This document shows, one piece after another, positions 43,736 to 52,671 of a stretch of DNA of 64,000 nucleotides (the first letter of the stretch is position 1; each line of letters opens with the position of its first letter). Source of the stretch: Rossellomorea sp. SC111 (GTDB taxonomy: Bacteria > Bacillota > Bacilli > Bacillales > Bacillaceae_B). Under the pieces are notes generated by a model, which saw only the letters and a program-made list of their open reading frames with translations, was not told the DNA's origin and did not search any database. The DNA is taken from positions 248,979 to 312,978 of the forward strand of contig NZ_JANIOC010000002.1 of assembly GCF_024733565.1 (NCBI RefSeq), read 5' to 3'. Position numbers and translations under genes: made by a program.

Positions 43736-44248
43736 ATGAAAGTAACAGAAACAACCCGACTGACACTTAGGTGGGTGGAGGAATCAGATGCAGACTTCAT
43801 AATGAAATTGTTAAATGAGCCAGGATGGCTCCAGTACATAGGAGACAAAGGGGTTCATACACTGGAAGATGCCATTCGTTATATTTTGACTGGTCCACGA
43901 GCCATGTATGAGCGGGAAGGATTTGGTTTGTTCTTGGCAGAACGTAAAGATGATCGTGCACCGATCGGTTTATGTGGACTGATCAAGCGAGAAGGTCTCG
44001 AAGATGTGGATATTGGCTTTGCCTTTCTATCGGATTATCAATCTCAAGGATACGCATTTGAAGCAGCAAGCGCTACGGTTGAGTTTGCTAAAGAACAGGG
44101 GATTAAACGTCTGGTCGCGATAACGACCAAAGATAATGATTCTTCCTCTAAACTTCTTGAAAAATTGGATATGAAGTTTGAAGGCTTTGTAACGTTGCCC
44201 AATGACACAGAAGAACTAAAAAAGTACGGAATTAAAATAGAACTATGA
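43736..44248 (+). CDS. GNAT acetyltransferase (RimJ/RimL type)
   Basis: A 170-residue acetyltransferase with ETTRLTLRWVEESDADFIMK at the start, GFAFLSDYQSQGYAFEAASA (loop), and AITTKDNDSSSKLLEKLDMK at the C-terminus, the RimJ/L pattern. ATG 43736 follows AATGAGGTG. Possible substrates are ribosomal proteins or small amines. Confidence 0.9.
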   Translation: MKVTETTRLTLRWVEESDADFIMKLLNEPGWLQYIGDKGVHTLEDAIRYILTGPRAMYEREGFGLFLAERKDDRAPIGLCGLIKREGLEDVDIGFAFLSDYQSQGYAFEAASATVEFAKEQGIKRLVAITTKDNDSSSKLLEKLDMKFEGFVTLPNDTEELKKYGIKIEL

Positions 44249-44265
44249 AGGAAATGTATTATATC

Positions 44266-44298
44266 GAAAAGAGCTGGGAAAAACGGACAGCTCTTTTC
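44266..44298. terminator. Terminator of the 43736 GNAT gene
   Basis: GAAAAGAGCT pairs with AGCTCTTTTC; T-rich tail on the + strand. Confidence 0.8.
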
Positions 44299-44364
44299 CT
44301 TAAAGATTATAAATAATTGGTTTTGCCTTTGTGAATAAGAAAGCACCAGGTAAGCCTCCACATC

Positions 44365-44874
44365 CTATTCATATAATTTCTTTAATTCTTCCAAAACATA
44401 GTTTTCCCTTTTAATCCATCGATTGTTCTCATACTTGTCCATCAGCACCTCATTCCCTTCAATAGCCTCATCCATAGTAACCCATCGGGGAGTCATTTCA
44501 AGCTCCAACTCATATTCTTCTAATTGTTGTGGTATTCTATCCCAGTCTGATAGTTCGCAATGAAAGTAATGTGAAGTCATTTCGAATAATGTACCAGCTT
44601 CATACATGTCCATATATCTTTGTGTCACGATACCAACAGGCTCTTTAACCAAACAATGTATGTAGCCGGTTTCTTCAGCAACTTCCCTTATGAGGGCAGC
44701 AGACAGACTTTCCTCTTCTTCGACCCCGCCTCCCGGAAATTTATAATCCCCCCTCTTGGAATGCATGAGAAGGATTTTACCTTCTTGTATGATGACTGCT
44801 TTCACGGCAGTTCTATATTTCATATTGTATTCCATGATCTCACTACTCGGTTTTCCCAACACGGTTTCAAACAA
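44365..44874 (-). CDS. Nudix hydrolase
   Basis: A 169-residue Nudix enzyme, box GGGVEEEESLSAALIREVAE and ETG at about residues 49-71, in a typical alpha/beta sandwich. The start TTG 44874 follows GGAGAG. Substrate unknown. Confidence 0.9.
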   Translation of the reverse strand: MFETVLGKPSSEIMEYNMKYRTAVKAVIIQEGKILLMHSKRGDYKFPGGGVEEEESLSAALIREVAEETGYIHCLVKEPVGIVTQRYMDMYEAGTLFEMTSHYFHCELSDWDRIPQQLEEYELELEMTPRWVTMDEAIEGNEVLMDKYENNRWIKRENYVLEELKKLYE

Positions 44875-45065
44875 CGCTATCTCTCCTTTCCCTAAAATAG
44901 TATAGATTTATAGATAAACCCGCGACTTGATTTGAAAAGACAATCATTTCAATGGAGCCGAGATGTCTTATATAAGTACGTACCAATATTAGAATTCGAC
45001 AAATTCACCTAATTCCCTCCAAGTGTTTGAATATTCACTACTAAAACCAAACGATTTCATTCAAA

Positions 45066-45094
45066 AGAAAAACGCTTAGGAACTCTAAGCGTTT
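45066..45094 (-). terminator. citA terminator
   Basis: AAACGCTTA pairs with TAAGCGTTT around seven bases, with T-rich exit on the reverse strand. Confidence 0.8.
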
Positions 45095-45141
45095 ACACAC
45101 TTACCTGCATAAGAGGAACATGTAGGGTTTACATTTTAGGC

Positions 45142-46221
45142 TTACCTTTTTCCTATATATTCAGATTGCGGCCTGAATATAGTATTGTTTTCAGCCTGCT
45201 CCAATACATGTGCTGTCCAACCAACGATGCGAGCGGCTGTAAATGTCGGTGTGAATAGATCTGATGGCAGATTAATCGATTTCATGATGGCGGCAGCATA
45301 AAATTCTACATTGGTGTATAGGGACCTTCCCGGTTTCATTTCAGCTAAAAGTTCGATTGCCTTCTTCTCAACGAATAGGGCCAGATCCAAAGCCGGATCA
45401 CCCCCCTTATTTTCTAACAGCTTCTTTCTTAAAGCGATGGCTCTTGGATCATGAGTCTTATAGACGCGATGACCAAACCCCATCAGCTTCTCACCTTTCA
45501 GTAATTTTTTTCTAATGACATTTTCGGCTTTTTCAGCTACACCTATTTCGTTCAATAAATCAATGACCCCGGACGGTGCCCCGCCGTGAAGTGGACCTTT
45601 CATTGTCCCGATAGCTGAAGTGATAGATGAAACGAGATCAGACTCCGTTGAAGCCGTGACCCTTGCTGAGAAGGCAGAAGCATTCATTCCGTGTTCCATG
45701 GTAAGGACCATATACGTTTCAAGTGCATCTGCCACCGCCTTAGACGGACTCTTTCCTGTAAACATGTATAGATAATTCTCTACATGGCTTAGCTCGGTAT
45801 CCGGCTCAAATAGAGGTCGATTCATCACTATATTGAATCGGTAGGCTATGATGGTCGGAATGACGGCTGTCAATCGCAAAGATTGCTCAATTGTCGGCTT
45901 CCAATTGTATTCTGGTATTCCCAGAGAGGAAATAACTGTCCTTAATGCACTCATGATATCCATTTCTTCTGGTAGAGAATGAAGGATAGCCTTCATTGCA
46001 GGTGTCAGTTCTCGATAAGTGTTCAATTTCTTCTTGATTTCCATTGCATCCTCCTCTGTGGGAAGATATCCATACCACAACAAAAAAGCTGCCTCTTCAA
46101 ATGACATATGATTGAGTTCCCCTATTTCGTATCCCCTATAGATGAGAATACCTTCCTTGCCATCGATGTGACTGATCGACGTTTGAGCGGCTACGATCCC
46201 TTTTAATCCTTCACTAAACAT
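45142..46221 (-). CDS. citA: Citrate synthase CitA
   Basis: A 359-residue citrate synthase (oxaloacetate + acetyl-CoA to citrate), the minor CitA type of Bacillus. It shares CitA hallmarks: GLKGIVAAQTSISHIDGKEG, LAT/TMEHGMNASAFSARV with its active-site His, GTMKGPLHGGAP, LMGFGHRVYKTHDPRA and EQAENNTIFRPQSEY. ATG 46221 after AAAAGGGG is used. It is divergent from its own LysR regulator citR, as in B. subtilis. Confidence 0.95.
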   Translation of the reverse strand: MFSEGLKGIVAAQTSISHIDGKEGILIYRGYEIGELNHMSFEEAAFLLWYGYLPTEEDAMEIKKKLNTYRELTPAMKAILHSLPEEMDIMSALRTVISSLGIPEYNWKPTIEQSLRLTAVIPTIIAYRFNIVMNRPLFEPDTELSHVENYLYMFTGKSPSKAVADALETYMVLTMEHGMNASAFSARVTASTESDLVSSITSAIGTMKGPLHGGAPSGVIDLLNEIGVAEKAENVIRKKLLKGEKLMGFGHRVYKTHDPRAIALRKKLLENKGGDPALDLALFVEKKAIELLAEMKPGRSLYTNVEFYAAAIMKSINLPSDLFTPTFTAARIVGWTAHVLEQAENNTIFRPQSEYIGKR

Positions 46222-46336
46222 GCAAAACAACCCCTTTTCCTTTATTACAATTATTGTATAATGAATTTATAATTAAAAAAATTAAATATATTTAATTAAA
46301 TTAATTACAATTTATAATAAAGAAGAGGTGGATCCA

Positions 46337-47215
46337 GTGGATTTAAATATCATTAAAACATTTATTATCGCAGCCGAGTTCAATCATTTCAGGAAAGCTG
46401 CCGAGCGATTATATATCTCACAGCCGACCGTAACCGTACATATTAAACAACTTGAAAAGGAACTCGGAGTCGCCCTTTTCGAGAGAGATGGGAAGAAAAT
46501 CAAACTGACAGAAGCGGGGAGATCCTATTTACAAAATGCTAAGAGATTGATCGAGGTTTACGAGGAGGGAATAACCGACATTCATTCCTTTAGTCAGGGA
46601 TACACGACCACACTCAAAATGGCTATTTCCCCCTTGATTGCTGATAATGTATTGCCTTTTGTTTTAAAACAATATTTGGAGAATCATCCCGAGGTGGAGA
46701 TATCGGTTGAAATCATTGAATCTACGGAAATAGAAAAGGCAGTTTTAGAAGAAAGAGTGGATATCGGACTTTCCTGTCTCCCCTCTTTTAGCCATGAACT
46801 TGAACAGACTCTATTATTTACTGATAAAGTCATTTTGGTGGCTTCTCATGATGGAAGGGATTTTGAATCAGCACCGCCACTGGAAGAAGAGGAGTTACTG
46901 GCATCGAATTACTTATTGACCCACAATCATCCTTCCTATTGGGATGAACTTTGTTATACCATTAAACAATTTTATCCGAAAACAAGGATGATGAGGGTTT
47001 CGCAGACGCATATTACGAAGCGGTTCATCGCAGAAGGGCTCGGTGTATCCTATCTTCCCTCCTCGTCAGTAAGGAGAGAGCTGTTGGAAGGGAGGCTGTT
47101 GGAGGTCCATACAAGTGCTTTTCCCATGCCGGAAGCTAATACCTACGCGATAACAAAATATCAGCATAAAACACAGAAGGACTTTTTACGATTCCTTTCT
47201 CGCTTCAGAGTATAA
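46337..47215 (+). CDS. citR: LysR-family regulator CitR
   Basis: A 292-residue LysR-type transcription factor. Helix-turn-helix: NHFRKAAERLYISQPTVTVH; effector domain with VDIGLSCLPSFSHELEQTLL and GLGVSYLPSSSV. By position opposite citA it corresponds to CitR, which represses citA. The start is GTG 46337 behind AGAGGTGG; an upstream GTG at 46328 is inside that site. The AT-rich gap (46222-46336) holds the shared regulatory region. Confidence 0.9.
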   Translation: MDLNIIKTFIIAAEFNHFRKAAERLYISQPTVTVHIKQLEKELGVALFERDGKKIKLTEAGRSYLQNAKRLIEVYEEGITDIHSFSQGYTTTLKMAISPLIADNVLPFVLKQYLENHPEVEISVEIIESTEIEKAVLEERVDIGLSCLPSFSHELEQTLLFTDKVILVASHDGRDFESAPPLEEEELLASNYLLTHNHPSYWDELCYTIKQFYPKTRMMRVSQTHITKRFIAEGLGVSYLPSSSVRRELLEGRLLEVHTSAFPMPEANTYAITKYQHKTQKDFLRFLSRFRV

Positions 47216-47220
47216 AGAAA

Positions 47221-47756
47221 GATGAAGGTGGGACAAAAGTGTTTAGTTAAAAAGAAAATCCGAACGATCATTCGATATTCTTTTTTGAAAATCGAGATCG
47301 TTCGGAGTCATCATTTGGCTTTTAACGTACATATTTATGTTTTGGTTGTAATGAGTAGTGGTTGATTTCCTAGCGTAATGGTCTTATTATAACTGCTAAA
47401 CCATTGCATTAGTTGCAGTGACGAATTACAGTTAATCATACAAATACTCTTTCTTACCTGATGTGAATGATCCATACTCCTCCGAGATCCGGGCTTTTAT
47501 TATTCTTGCTAAAGCATGCAGTGTATATAGCAGGTTCCAGCTGTTGATTGGAGTGCAAGACGAAGACTCCTACGGGAAAAGCGGAATAGGTAAGACCCCG
47601 CAGGAGCGAAAGCTGTGAGGAGGCTAGCCGAACGCCCGAGGAAAGCGAAGTCTTGCAAGGAAATCTGGCAGCGGTGTAACAAGTGATACTAACTAATTGT
47701 TTGATTGTTCGTCTTTAGAGGAACTGGAATTAGTTATGTCCCATCCTCATCCGTTT
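47221..47756. repeat. Composite repeat bounded by imperfect inverted ends
   Basis: The ends are GATGAAGGTGGGACAAAA (from 47221) and, on the reverse strand from the right, GATGAGGATGGGACAT, 15 of about 18 matching. Inside lies a 10-base hairpin at 47259-47306 (TCCGAACGAT/ATCGTTCGGA) and at 47540-47672 a dispersed Bacillaceae repeat (see next entry). No coding frame. Confidence 0.65.
47540..47672. repeat. Dispersed Bacillaceae intergenic repeat
   Basis: TGCAAGAC (47554) and GTCTTGCA (47650) frame GACTCCTACGGG pairing with CCCGCAGGAG and a GAGGAGGCT...AACGCCCGAGGAAAGCGAAG core. I recognise this pattern (GACTCCTGCGGGA...CCCGCAGG...GGAAAGCGAAGT) from many Bacillus genomes. Its function is unknown. 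Confidence 0.8.
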
Positions 47757-47761
47757 TACAT

Positions 47762-48466
47762 TTAATTTTTTTGAAAAAGTCCGGTCAGTAAGTCAGAGGC
47801 GCCGAATTGGTTCTCTGCATCCTTTTTATCGATCATTTTCCTGATTTCAATGGGCTTTAGTGAATGGAAAACACTCCTTAACCGTTCTTCTGTATACCCT
47901 AATCCTCCCATCAGTGATCCTTTTTTATATACTTCCCAGTCGGATATATGAGAACCTCCTAATTTTCCGCCTTTATAAAAGCACGTTATGCCAAAGTGAC
48001 CTTCATGCTTTAACGCTCTTTCAATAAGATTTATGTAACTTATCCTTCTATGAGGCGCAATATGGTGAAAACATCCTGAATCGTATATGAAGTCGTACTT
48101 CCCAATGGTTAGGTCACAATCAAATATATTTTGATGCTGAAAGTTTATGGTCAGATTTCTTTCGTCTGCTCTTTCCTTTGCCCACTCGAGGGACGTTTTG
48201 GATACATCGACTGCATCAACCTCAAATCCCTTTTCTGCAAGGTAAATGGCATTCCTGCCAGGGCCGCAGCCAAGTTCAAGTACTTTGCCAGGGTTGACCG
48301 TTCCACGTTCTATATAAGAGACTAAATTTTCGTCGGGTGCATTAACAAAGATAGGTATTGATTTCTCTCGATCAGAAAAAAACTCGTCCCAAAATGGTTC
48401 TGGCTCCCGTAAGTATGAATCTAGCATCGTAAGTATATCATCGTAATTATGAATGTTCTCTTGCAC
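47762..48466 (-). CDS. Class I SAM-dependent methyltransferase
   Basis: A 234-residue methyltransferase. VLELGCGPGRNAIYLAEKGF is motif I, VDAVDVSKTSLEWA follows, YDFIYDSGCFHHIAPH is motif IV-like. Such proteins often act on small molecules or tellurite. GTG 48466 is the start, behind AAGGAGGG. Single gene. Confidence 0.88.
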   Translation of the reverse strand: MQENIHNYDDILTMLDSYLREPEPFWDEFFSDREKSIPIFVNAPDENLVSYIERGTVNPGKVLELGCGPGRNAIYLAEKGFEVDAVDVSKTSLEWAKERADERNLTINFQHQNIFDCDLTIGKYDFIYDSGCFHHIAPHRRISYINLIERALKHEGHFGITCFYKGGKLGGSHISDWEVYKKGSLMGGLGYTEERLRSVFHSLKPIEIRKMIDKKDAENQFGASDLLTGLFQKN

Positions 48467-48774
48467 ATGGTTCCCTCCTTAATCAGCTGATTTCATTTTA
48501 CTTTATTACAGAGAAAGAAAGGTTACCACGATTTTACAAATATATTATATAAGGGTTTGATTAGAGGTTAAAGAAGGACCAGGCATGCGATTTAACGAGC
48601 CCAGAAAACCCATTTTAATGGATTAAAATGCCTTTAAAGGGAATGTGTGTAGATCCATAAAAATTTGAGCAGGGAGAATCTGACCACACTGAAGAGTGTT
48701 GTGACTTTCAGCTAACCATATTTTCTGTTTCATTCGTTACATTTTTGTAATAAATAAGCATTCGATATGAAGTC
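48467..48774. other. Intergenic region
   Basis: Roughly 300 bases without a supported gene. A CACACTGAAGAGTGTTGTG near-dyad is visible near 48689, but it has no T run. Confidence 0.4.
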
Positions 48775-49299
48775 TCAAGCCAATACTTTTTCCATACGGA
48801 TATCTGACCACATTTTATCATTCCAATAAGTGAAATCAGGGATCCTGGCTATTTCCTGATAACCCATCTGCCTGTATAACTTATATGCCTGACTGTTAAA
48901 CTCAAAAACACCAAGTTCTATTCTAGTTAGTCCCTGTTTTTTTATTTCCATTTCCAAATAACGAAGTGCTTTATATCCTATTCCCTTTCCCCGTGCCACT
49001 GGATCTCCAATCGTAATTCCTATCCAGGCAGTGCCCCTCACTTTTTTATATAGATGACCTGGATCGACCATGAAATTCATTTCTCCTACAAGTTTTCCCT
49101 CAAAGTAAATGAGATAAATATGATGAGAATCCATTCGCTGATTTAACTCTTCTACTGTTATATTCCACTGCTTTTGAAGGTCTTCTCTACTTTGATTCGG
49201 CCTGATGTAAGGAATTAAATCAGGATGATTATCCCATTTATTTAGAGTGTTGGCGATCTCTACATCAGGTTGGTCTAATCTAGTAAATTGAAGATTCAT
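48775..49299 (-). CDS. GNAT family N-acetyltransferase
   Basis: A 174-residue acetyltransferase. WIGITIGDPVARGKGIGYKA has the RGKGIG loop, and ELGVFEFNSQAYKLYRQMGY the C-terminal signature. ATG 49299 has AAAGGATG. RimJ/L-type substrate, unknown. Confidence 0.88.
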   Translation of the reverse strand: MNLQFTRLDQPDVEIANTLNKWDNHPDLIPYIRPNQSREDLQKQWNITVEELNQRMDSHHIYLIYFEGKLVGEMNFMVDPGHLYKKVRGTAWIGITIGDPVARGKGIGYKALRYLEMEIKKQGLTRIELGVFEFNSQAYKLYRQMGYQEIARIPDFTYWNDKMWSDIRMEKVLA

Positions 49300-49503
49300 T
49301 TCGTATACATCCTTTCTTCGTGCTATTTATAAAATATTCCATTAAGAATAATATTTTTGAGCAAGGTAGAATGTAAATTAATTATTATTAGAATATTCAA
49401 AATATATATATAGCTTCCCATATCATTATGTTATGCTTAAATTAATCCCTTGTTAGTAGGAGAACAGCGCAAACAAAAACCACGAGACGAGAGGTGAAGA
49501 TCT

Positions 49504-50070
49504 ATGGAAGTGTTACATGATGTGAACCTTGGAGCTTTACAGAAAGGGCATGTTTTTTATCCATTCCAACAACAGGAAGCCTATATTCGTAATTTAATGT
49601 TATTTATTCAGGCTGGCTTAAAGAACAATCAGCATATATTGATCGTTGAAAGCATGAAAAATATCACCAAGGTCAAGAACAGAATGCACAGATTGTATAC
49701 AGAGGAACAGCTCTCATCCATCTCTCTGGTTGATAACTTTGACTACTATTTTTTAAATGGGGATTTTAACACTCAACATATTCTCAGATCTTTTCAGAAG
49801 GATCTCTCCATCATTAAAAAGATAAATTCTTCCATAAGAACCTGGGGTCACGTTGAGTGGGTCTCAAAAGAACCAGACGCAGCTTTACTTAATGAATTTG
49901 AATCGATCGCTGATGATTATGTTCTAAAGGAAGGGATGCTTTCCGTTTGTGCATACTCAAAAAACAGTTTATCAAATGCATTAACCGAAACATTGGAAAA
50001 GGTTCACCAATTTGTGTTGACCGATGAGAATTTGCGTTTATCTATGACATATAATAGAGATTTATTTTAA
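49504..50070 (+). CDS. MEDS-domain sensory protein
   Basis: A 188-residue protein that fits the MEDS domain of DcmR-type sensors: HVFYPFQQQEAYIRNLMLFI, then GLKNNQHILIVESMKNI, LVDNFDYYFLNGDFN and a helical part. The fold is a RecA/KaiC-like Rossmann variant. In relatives MEDS precedes a regulatory or kinase output; here there is none, so it may sense and signal by partners. ATG 49504 follows GAGAGGTG. Terminator follows. Confidence 0.8.
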   Translation: MEVLHDVNLGALQKGHVFYPFQQQEAYIRNLMLFIQAGLKNNQHILIVESMKNITKVKNRMHRLYTEEQLSSISLVDNFDYYFLNGDFNTQHILRSFQKDLSIIKKINSSIRTWGHVEWVSKEPDAALLNEFESIADDYVLKEGMLSVCAYSKNSLSNALTETLEKVHQFVLTDENLRLSMTYNRDLF

Positions 50071-50094
50071 AGACTCGTATTTTGACGAGTCTTT
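50069..50094 (+). terminator. Terminator of the MEDS gene
   Basis: AAAGACTCGT pairs with ACGAGTCTTT and is followed by T-rich sequence. Confidence 0.85.
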
Positions 50095-50306
50095 TATTGT
50101 TCCCTCGTTAAGACATGTCTTTTCAACCGAGCTAAATACCTTCCACAAATTCACTTTATTATTTTACACTTTCCTTCTCTCATTTCCAAACGTTTTTCTA
50201 TCTATTACTGCCTTTATTATTTTTTCTATAAGTAGGTTCTATAGAAGTGCCGCTGCCAATAAGTATAACCATGAAGAGCATAATACTTAAGGTAGGGGGA
50301 TCTCTT

Positions 50307-50741
50307 GTGAATGGAACCATTAATCCCATCAGGCTGAACGAAGTGATAGAGTATGAGGAACTAATTCATGAAGCATTTAACGGAACTTCCTTGAAGGCAG
50401 GTCGAATTGTACAAATAGTGTTCTGGATAAAACCGGGAAAAACATTTGTTACGTATGACATCATAAATAAAAATAACAAATACGTTAATATTGAAGATTC
50501 TCTCTCGCCCCCTTCGGTTCAAAGGCGGGAAATCAACTTTCAAACGTTATTTGAACTGAATCAACCGGTTGATATTGAGATAGCCGGAGTGAAGAGACCT
50601 TCTGTAATCGTATCGATCAACATTTATTGGAATGATGAGGGCATGGAGGTTTCTTACGGAGTGACTGATCGGACGGATACAACTTATTTTGGTGTGCGGG
50701 AAGAGTTGTTGGTTAAATGGAATCCAGCATATGCCCGATAG
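50307..50741 (+). CDS. Hypothetical protein
   Basis: A 144-residue beta-rich protein, no signal peptide (LNEVIEYEELIHEAFNGTSL, PSVQRREINFQTLFELNQPV, SINIYWNDEGMEVSYGV). The GTG start at 50307 follows TAGGGGGA; the longer frame from 50247 lacks a site and reads a different N-terminus. I do not recognise the family. Confidence 0.6.
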   Translation: MNGTINPIRLNEVIEYEELIHEAFNGTSLKAGRIVQIVFWIKPGKTFVTYDIINKNNKYVNIEDSLSPPSVQRREINFQTLFELNQPVDIEIAGVKRPSVIVSINIYWNDEGMEVSYGVTDRTDTTYFGVREELLVKWNPAYAR

Positions 50742-50800
50742 AATCTAAGAAGACGTTATGGGTATCTAAAGAATCTTCATACAGTCCACTTTTACAAATC

Positions 50801-50842
50801 AAAAAGGTACCAGGGACCTCTATCGGATCCTGGTACCTTTTT
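50801..50842. terminator. Bidirectional terminator
   Basis: AAAAAGGTACCAGG pairs perfectly with CCTGGTACCTTTTT, loop 14 bases, between convergent genes. Confidence 0.92.
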
Positions 50843-50849
50843 TAAATTA

Positions 50850-51224
50850 TTACTTATAGAACACTTTGTCTACATTATATTTCGCTTGCAGTTTATTGAT
50901 GATGTATGTCTCATAAATGTCACGATCCATAGCATCATCTACGATAGCTACGTCGATTCTGTAGACTTCGCCTCTGTGATTACGCAGCGGTGATACTGTA
51001 TCTTCGAGATGCTTTTTGACTCTTTGGCGCAGCTTTCGGGCTTTTCCAACGAATAGGAGCTCATCATTGATATTATAAAATAAGATGATGCCCCCCTTAT
51101 CTCTTGGGATTTCATGAAGATCGATAAAGCCCTGGATGCTTTTGATCTTTGGTTCTTCAGAGTCTTTTGGTTGCCTTCGTTCCGTTATGGAAATATCCGC
51201 CTGTGGGATTTGAATGTTTATCAT
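50850..51224 (-). CDS. GIY-YIG-like nuclease-superfamily protein
   Basis: A 124-residue protein whose middle part GGIILFYNINDELLFVGKAR, then KLRQRVKKHLE, follows the GIY-YIG pattern (GIILF/YN.., K.LR.R...H). The usual GxY is GGIILFYN and FVGKAR. A late Glu (DIYETYIINKL) fits the catalytic Glu. It is probably a UvrC-like or stand-alone nuclease of unknown role. ATG 51224 has AAGGACG. Confidence 0.75.
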   Translation of the reverse strand: MINIQIPQADISITERRQPKDSEEPKIKSIQGFIDLHEIPRDKGGIILFYNINDELLFVGKARKLRQRVKKHLEDTVSPLRNHRGEVYRIDVAIVDDAMDRDIYETYIINKLQAKYNVDKVFYK

Positions 51225-51330
51225 GAATGGTCACGTCCTTTGTTTGCTCTAAGAGGTAATAGTAACACAAAAAGGTTGTAATTACTATACAACGAAGCAC
51301 TTACCTTTAAAATTAAGAGCATATCTATTT

Positions 51331-51642
51331 TTACACATAACGCAGGCCGATCCTATTACTGAAGATTTGATTCTTATTTTTAAAAACAAAGAAATTATTT
51401 CTAAAGTCGATGGTCAGTTCATGTTCGTACGTATCTTCGAAATCGTCGTTGACGATGAAGTCGAGATTCTCCGAATGGATGATTTTCTCATGGGATTCCG
51501 CTTTTCTTCTATCTACTACTTTCATTTCATATATATTGTTGACGATATCACAGCTTCCCCTGTCAAAGGATAACTGAATGATTTTCCCCTCAGGAATTTC
51601 GTTCAATTTTTCTTTTGCTGTTTGTGTAATCTCAAATTTCAA
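51331..51642 (-). CDS. HesB-like Fe-S-biosynthesis-family protein
   Basis: A 103-residue protein resembling the HesB/YqkB group: KFEITQTAKEKLNEIPEGKI then IQLSFDRGSCDIVNNIYEM. Unlike canonical A-type carriers with three Cys, it has only one Cys (GSC), so metal carriage is uncertain. The start is TTG 51642 after AGGAGGG, 12 bases before the kinase gene. Confidence 0.7.
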   Translation of the reverse strand: MKFEITQTAKEKLNEIPEGKIIQLSFDRGSCDIVNNIYEMKVVDRRKAESHEKIIHSENLDFIVNDDFEDTYEHELTIDFRNNFFVFKNKNQIFSNRIGLRYV

Positions 51643-51654
51643 TGTAGCACCCTC

Positions 51655-52542
51655 CTACTTCTTATTTGGAACGAGTATGTTCAGATGCTGCTTTAAGTTT
51701 TCAATTGTGATCGGAAGCTTGTCTCCTTCATCCCCATCGACATTGGCTATCATTTCATAGGTAGATTTTGCCTGAAGTTTGGTAACTTTCATATAGTGGA
51801 CGTGTTCGCTTTCAGCTAATTCACCTAACAGGATTTTCGGTAATAAAAGGAGGAACCGAGGCAAAGCCATGTCTTTGATGATGAAGACATGTAGCTGTCC
51901 ATCATTCACCTTCGCTTCCGGTGCGATGGTTTCCATCCCACCAACCGAATTGGTGAGGGCTACGAGCATAAGAAGGGCTTCCCCTTCCCAATCATGTTCT
52001 GATTGGACCTTCAGCTCGAATGGCTGCTTCTCCTTCATCTTCTTCATTCCTTCTATTATATATGCAAGTGGACCAAGCATTGATTTCTGTTCGACCGGTG
52101 TGGAAAATGACGCCTCTGCCAATGCACCGACTGCTACAATATTGATGAAATAACGATCATTGATCTTTCCAACATCGGTTTTTTGTACATGGTTTTGTTT
52201 GAAGATGTCGATTGCTTCTTCAGGTTTCATTGGAATATTGAGGGCCCGTGCAAAATCGTTTACCGTTCCGAGGGGGATCAAACCAAATAATGGACGATGC
52301 TCTTGTTCAGCCATTCCGTTAATGGCTTCATTGATCGTTCCATCCCCGCCCATGGCGGCCAGGAAATCATACCTTTTCTCACAAGCTTCCTTCGCAAATT
52401 CCATTGCGTCTCCCTCTCCTTTAGTCAATCGCATATCGGTCTCGTACCCCATCTCCTTCATCGTTTCAAGTGCATGGTCACTATATTGTTTCCCCAATTC
52501 CTTACCGGAAGATGGATTGACGATTAACATGGCTTGCTTCAC
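51655..52542 (-). CDS. YegS/BmrU-type lipid kinase
   Basis: A 295-residue diacylglycerol/lipid kinase. The nucleotide loop GGDGTINEAINGM (about residue 63-75) and the NPSSGKELG start are diagnostic; the C-terminal half is a beta-sandwich with GMETIAPEAKVNDGQLHVF. The start is GTG 52542 after GGGAGG. It may phosphorylate diacylglycerol or related lipids at the membrane. Confidence 0.9.
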   Translation of the reverse strand: MKQAMLIVNPSSGKELGKQYSDHALETMKEMGYETDMRLTKGEGDAMEFAKEACEKRYDFLAAMGGDGTINEAINGMAEQEHRPLFGLIPLGTVNDFARALNIPMKPEEAIDIFKQNHVQKTDVGKINDRYFINIVAVGALAEASFSTPVEQKSMLGPLAYIIEGMKKMKEKQPFELKVQSEHDWEGEALLMLVALTNSVGGMETIAPEAKVNDGQLHVFIIKDMALPRFLLLLPKILLGELAESEHVHYMKVTKLQAKSTYEMIANVDGDEGDKLPITIENLKQHLNILVPNKK

Positions 52543-52671
52543 GCTATTTCCTCCCTTTTATGTTATGTATTTCATTAGACTTTACCCTAAATGTAAAGAG
52601 AGGAATCCTTTTCCAACGTGAAAAAGCAGGGAAACAAATTGAAAAACCTGATTTCCAAATCATCAACATGA

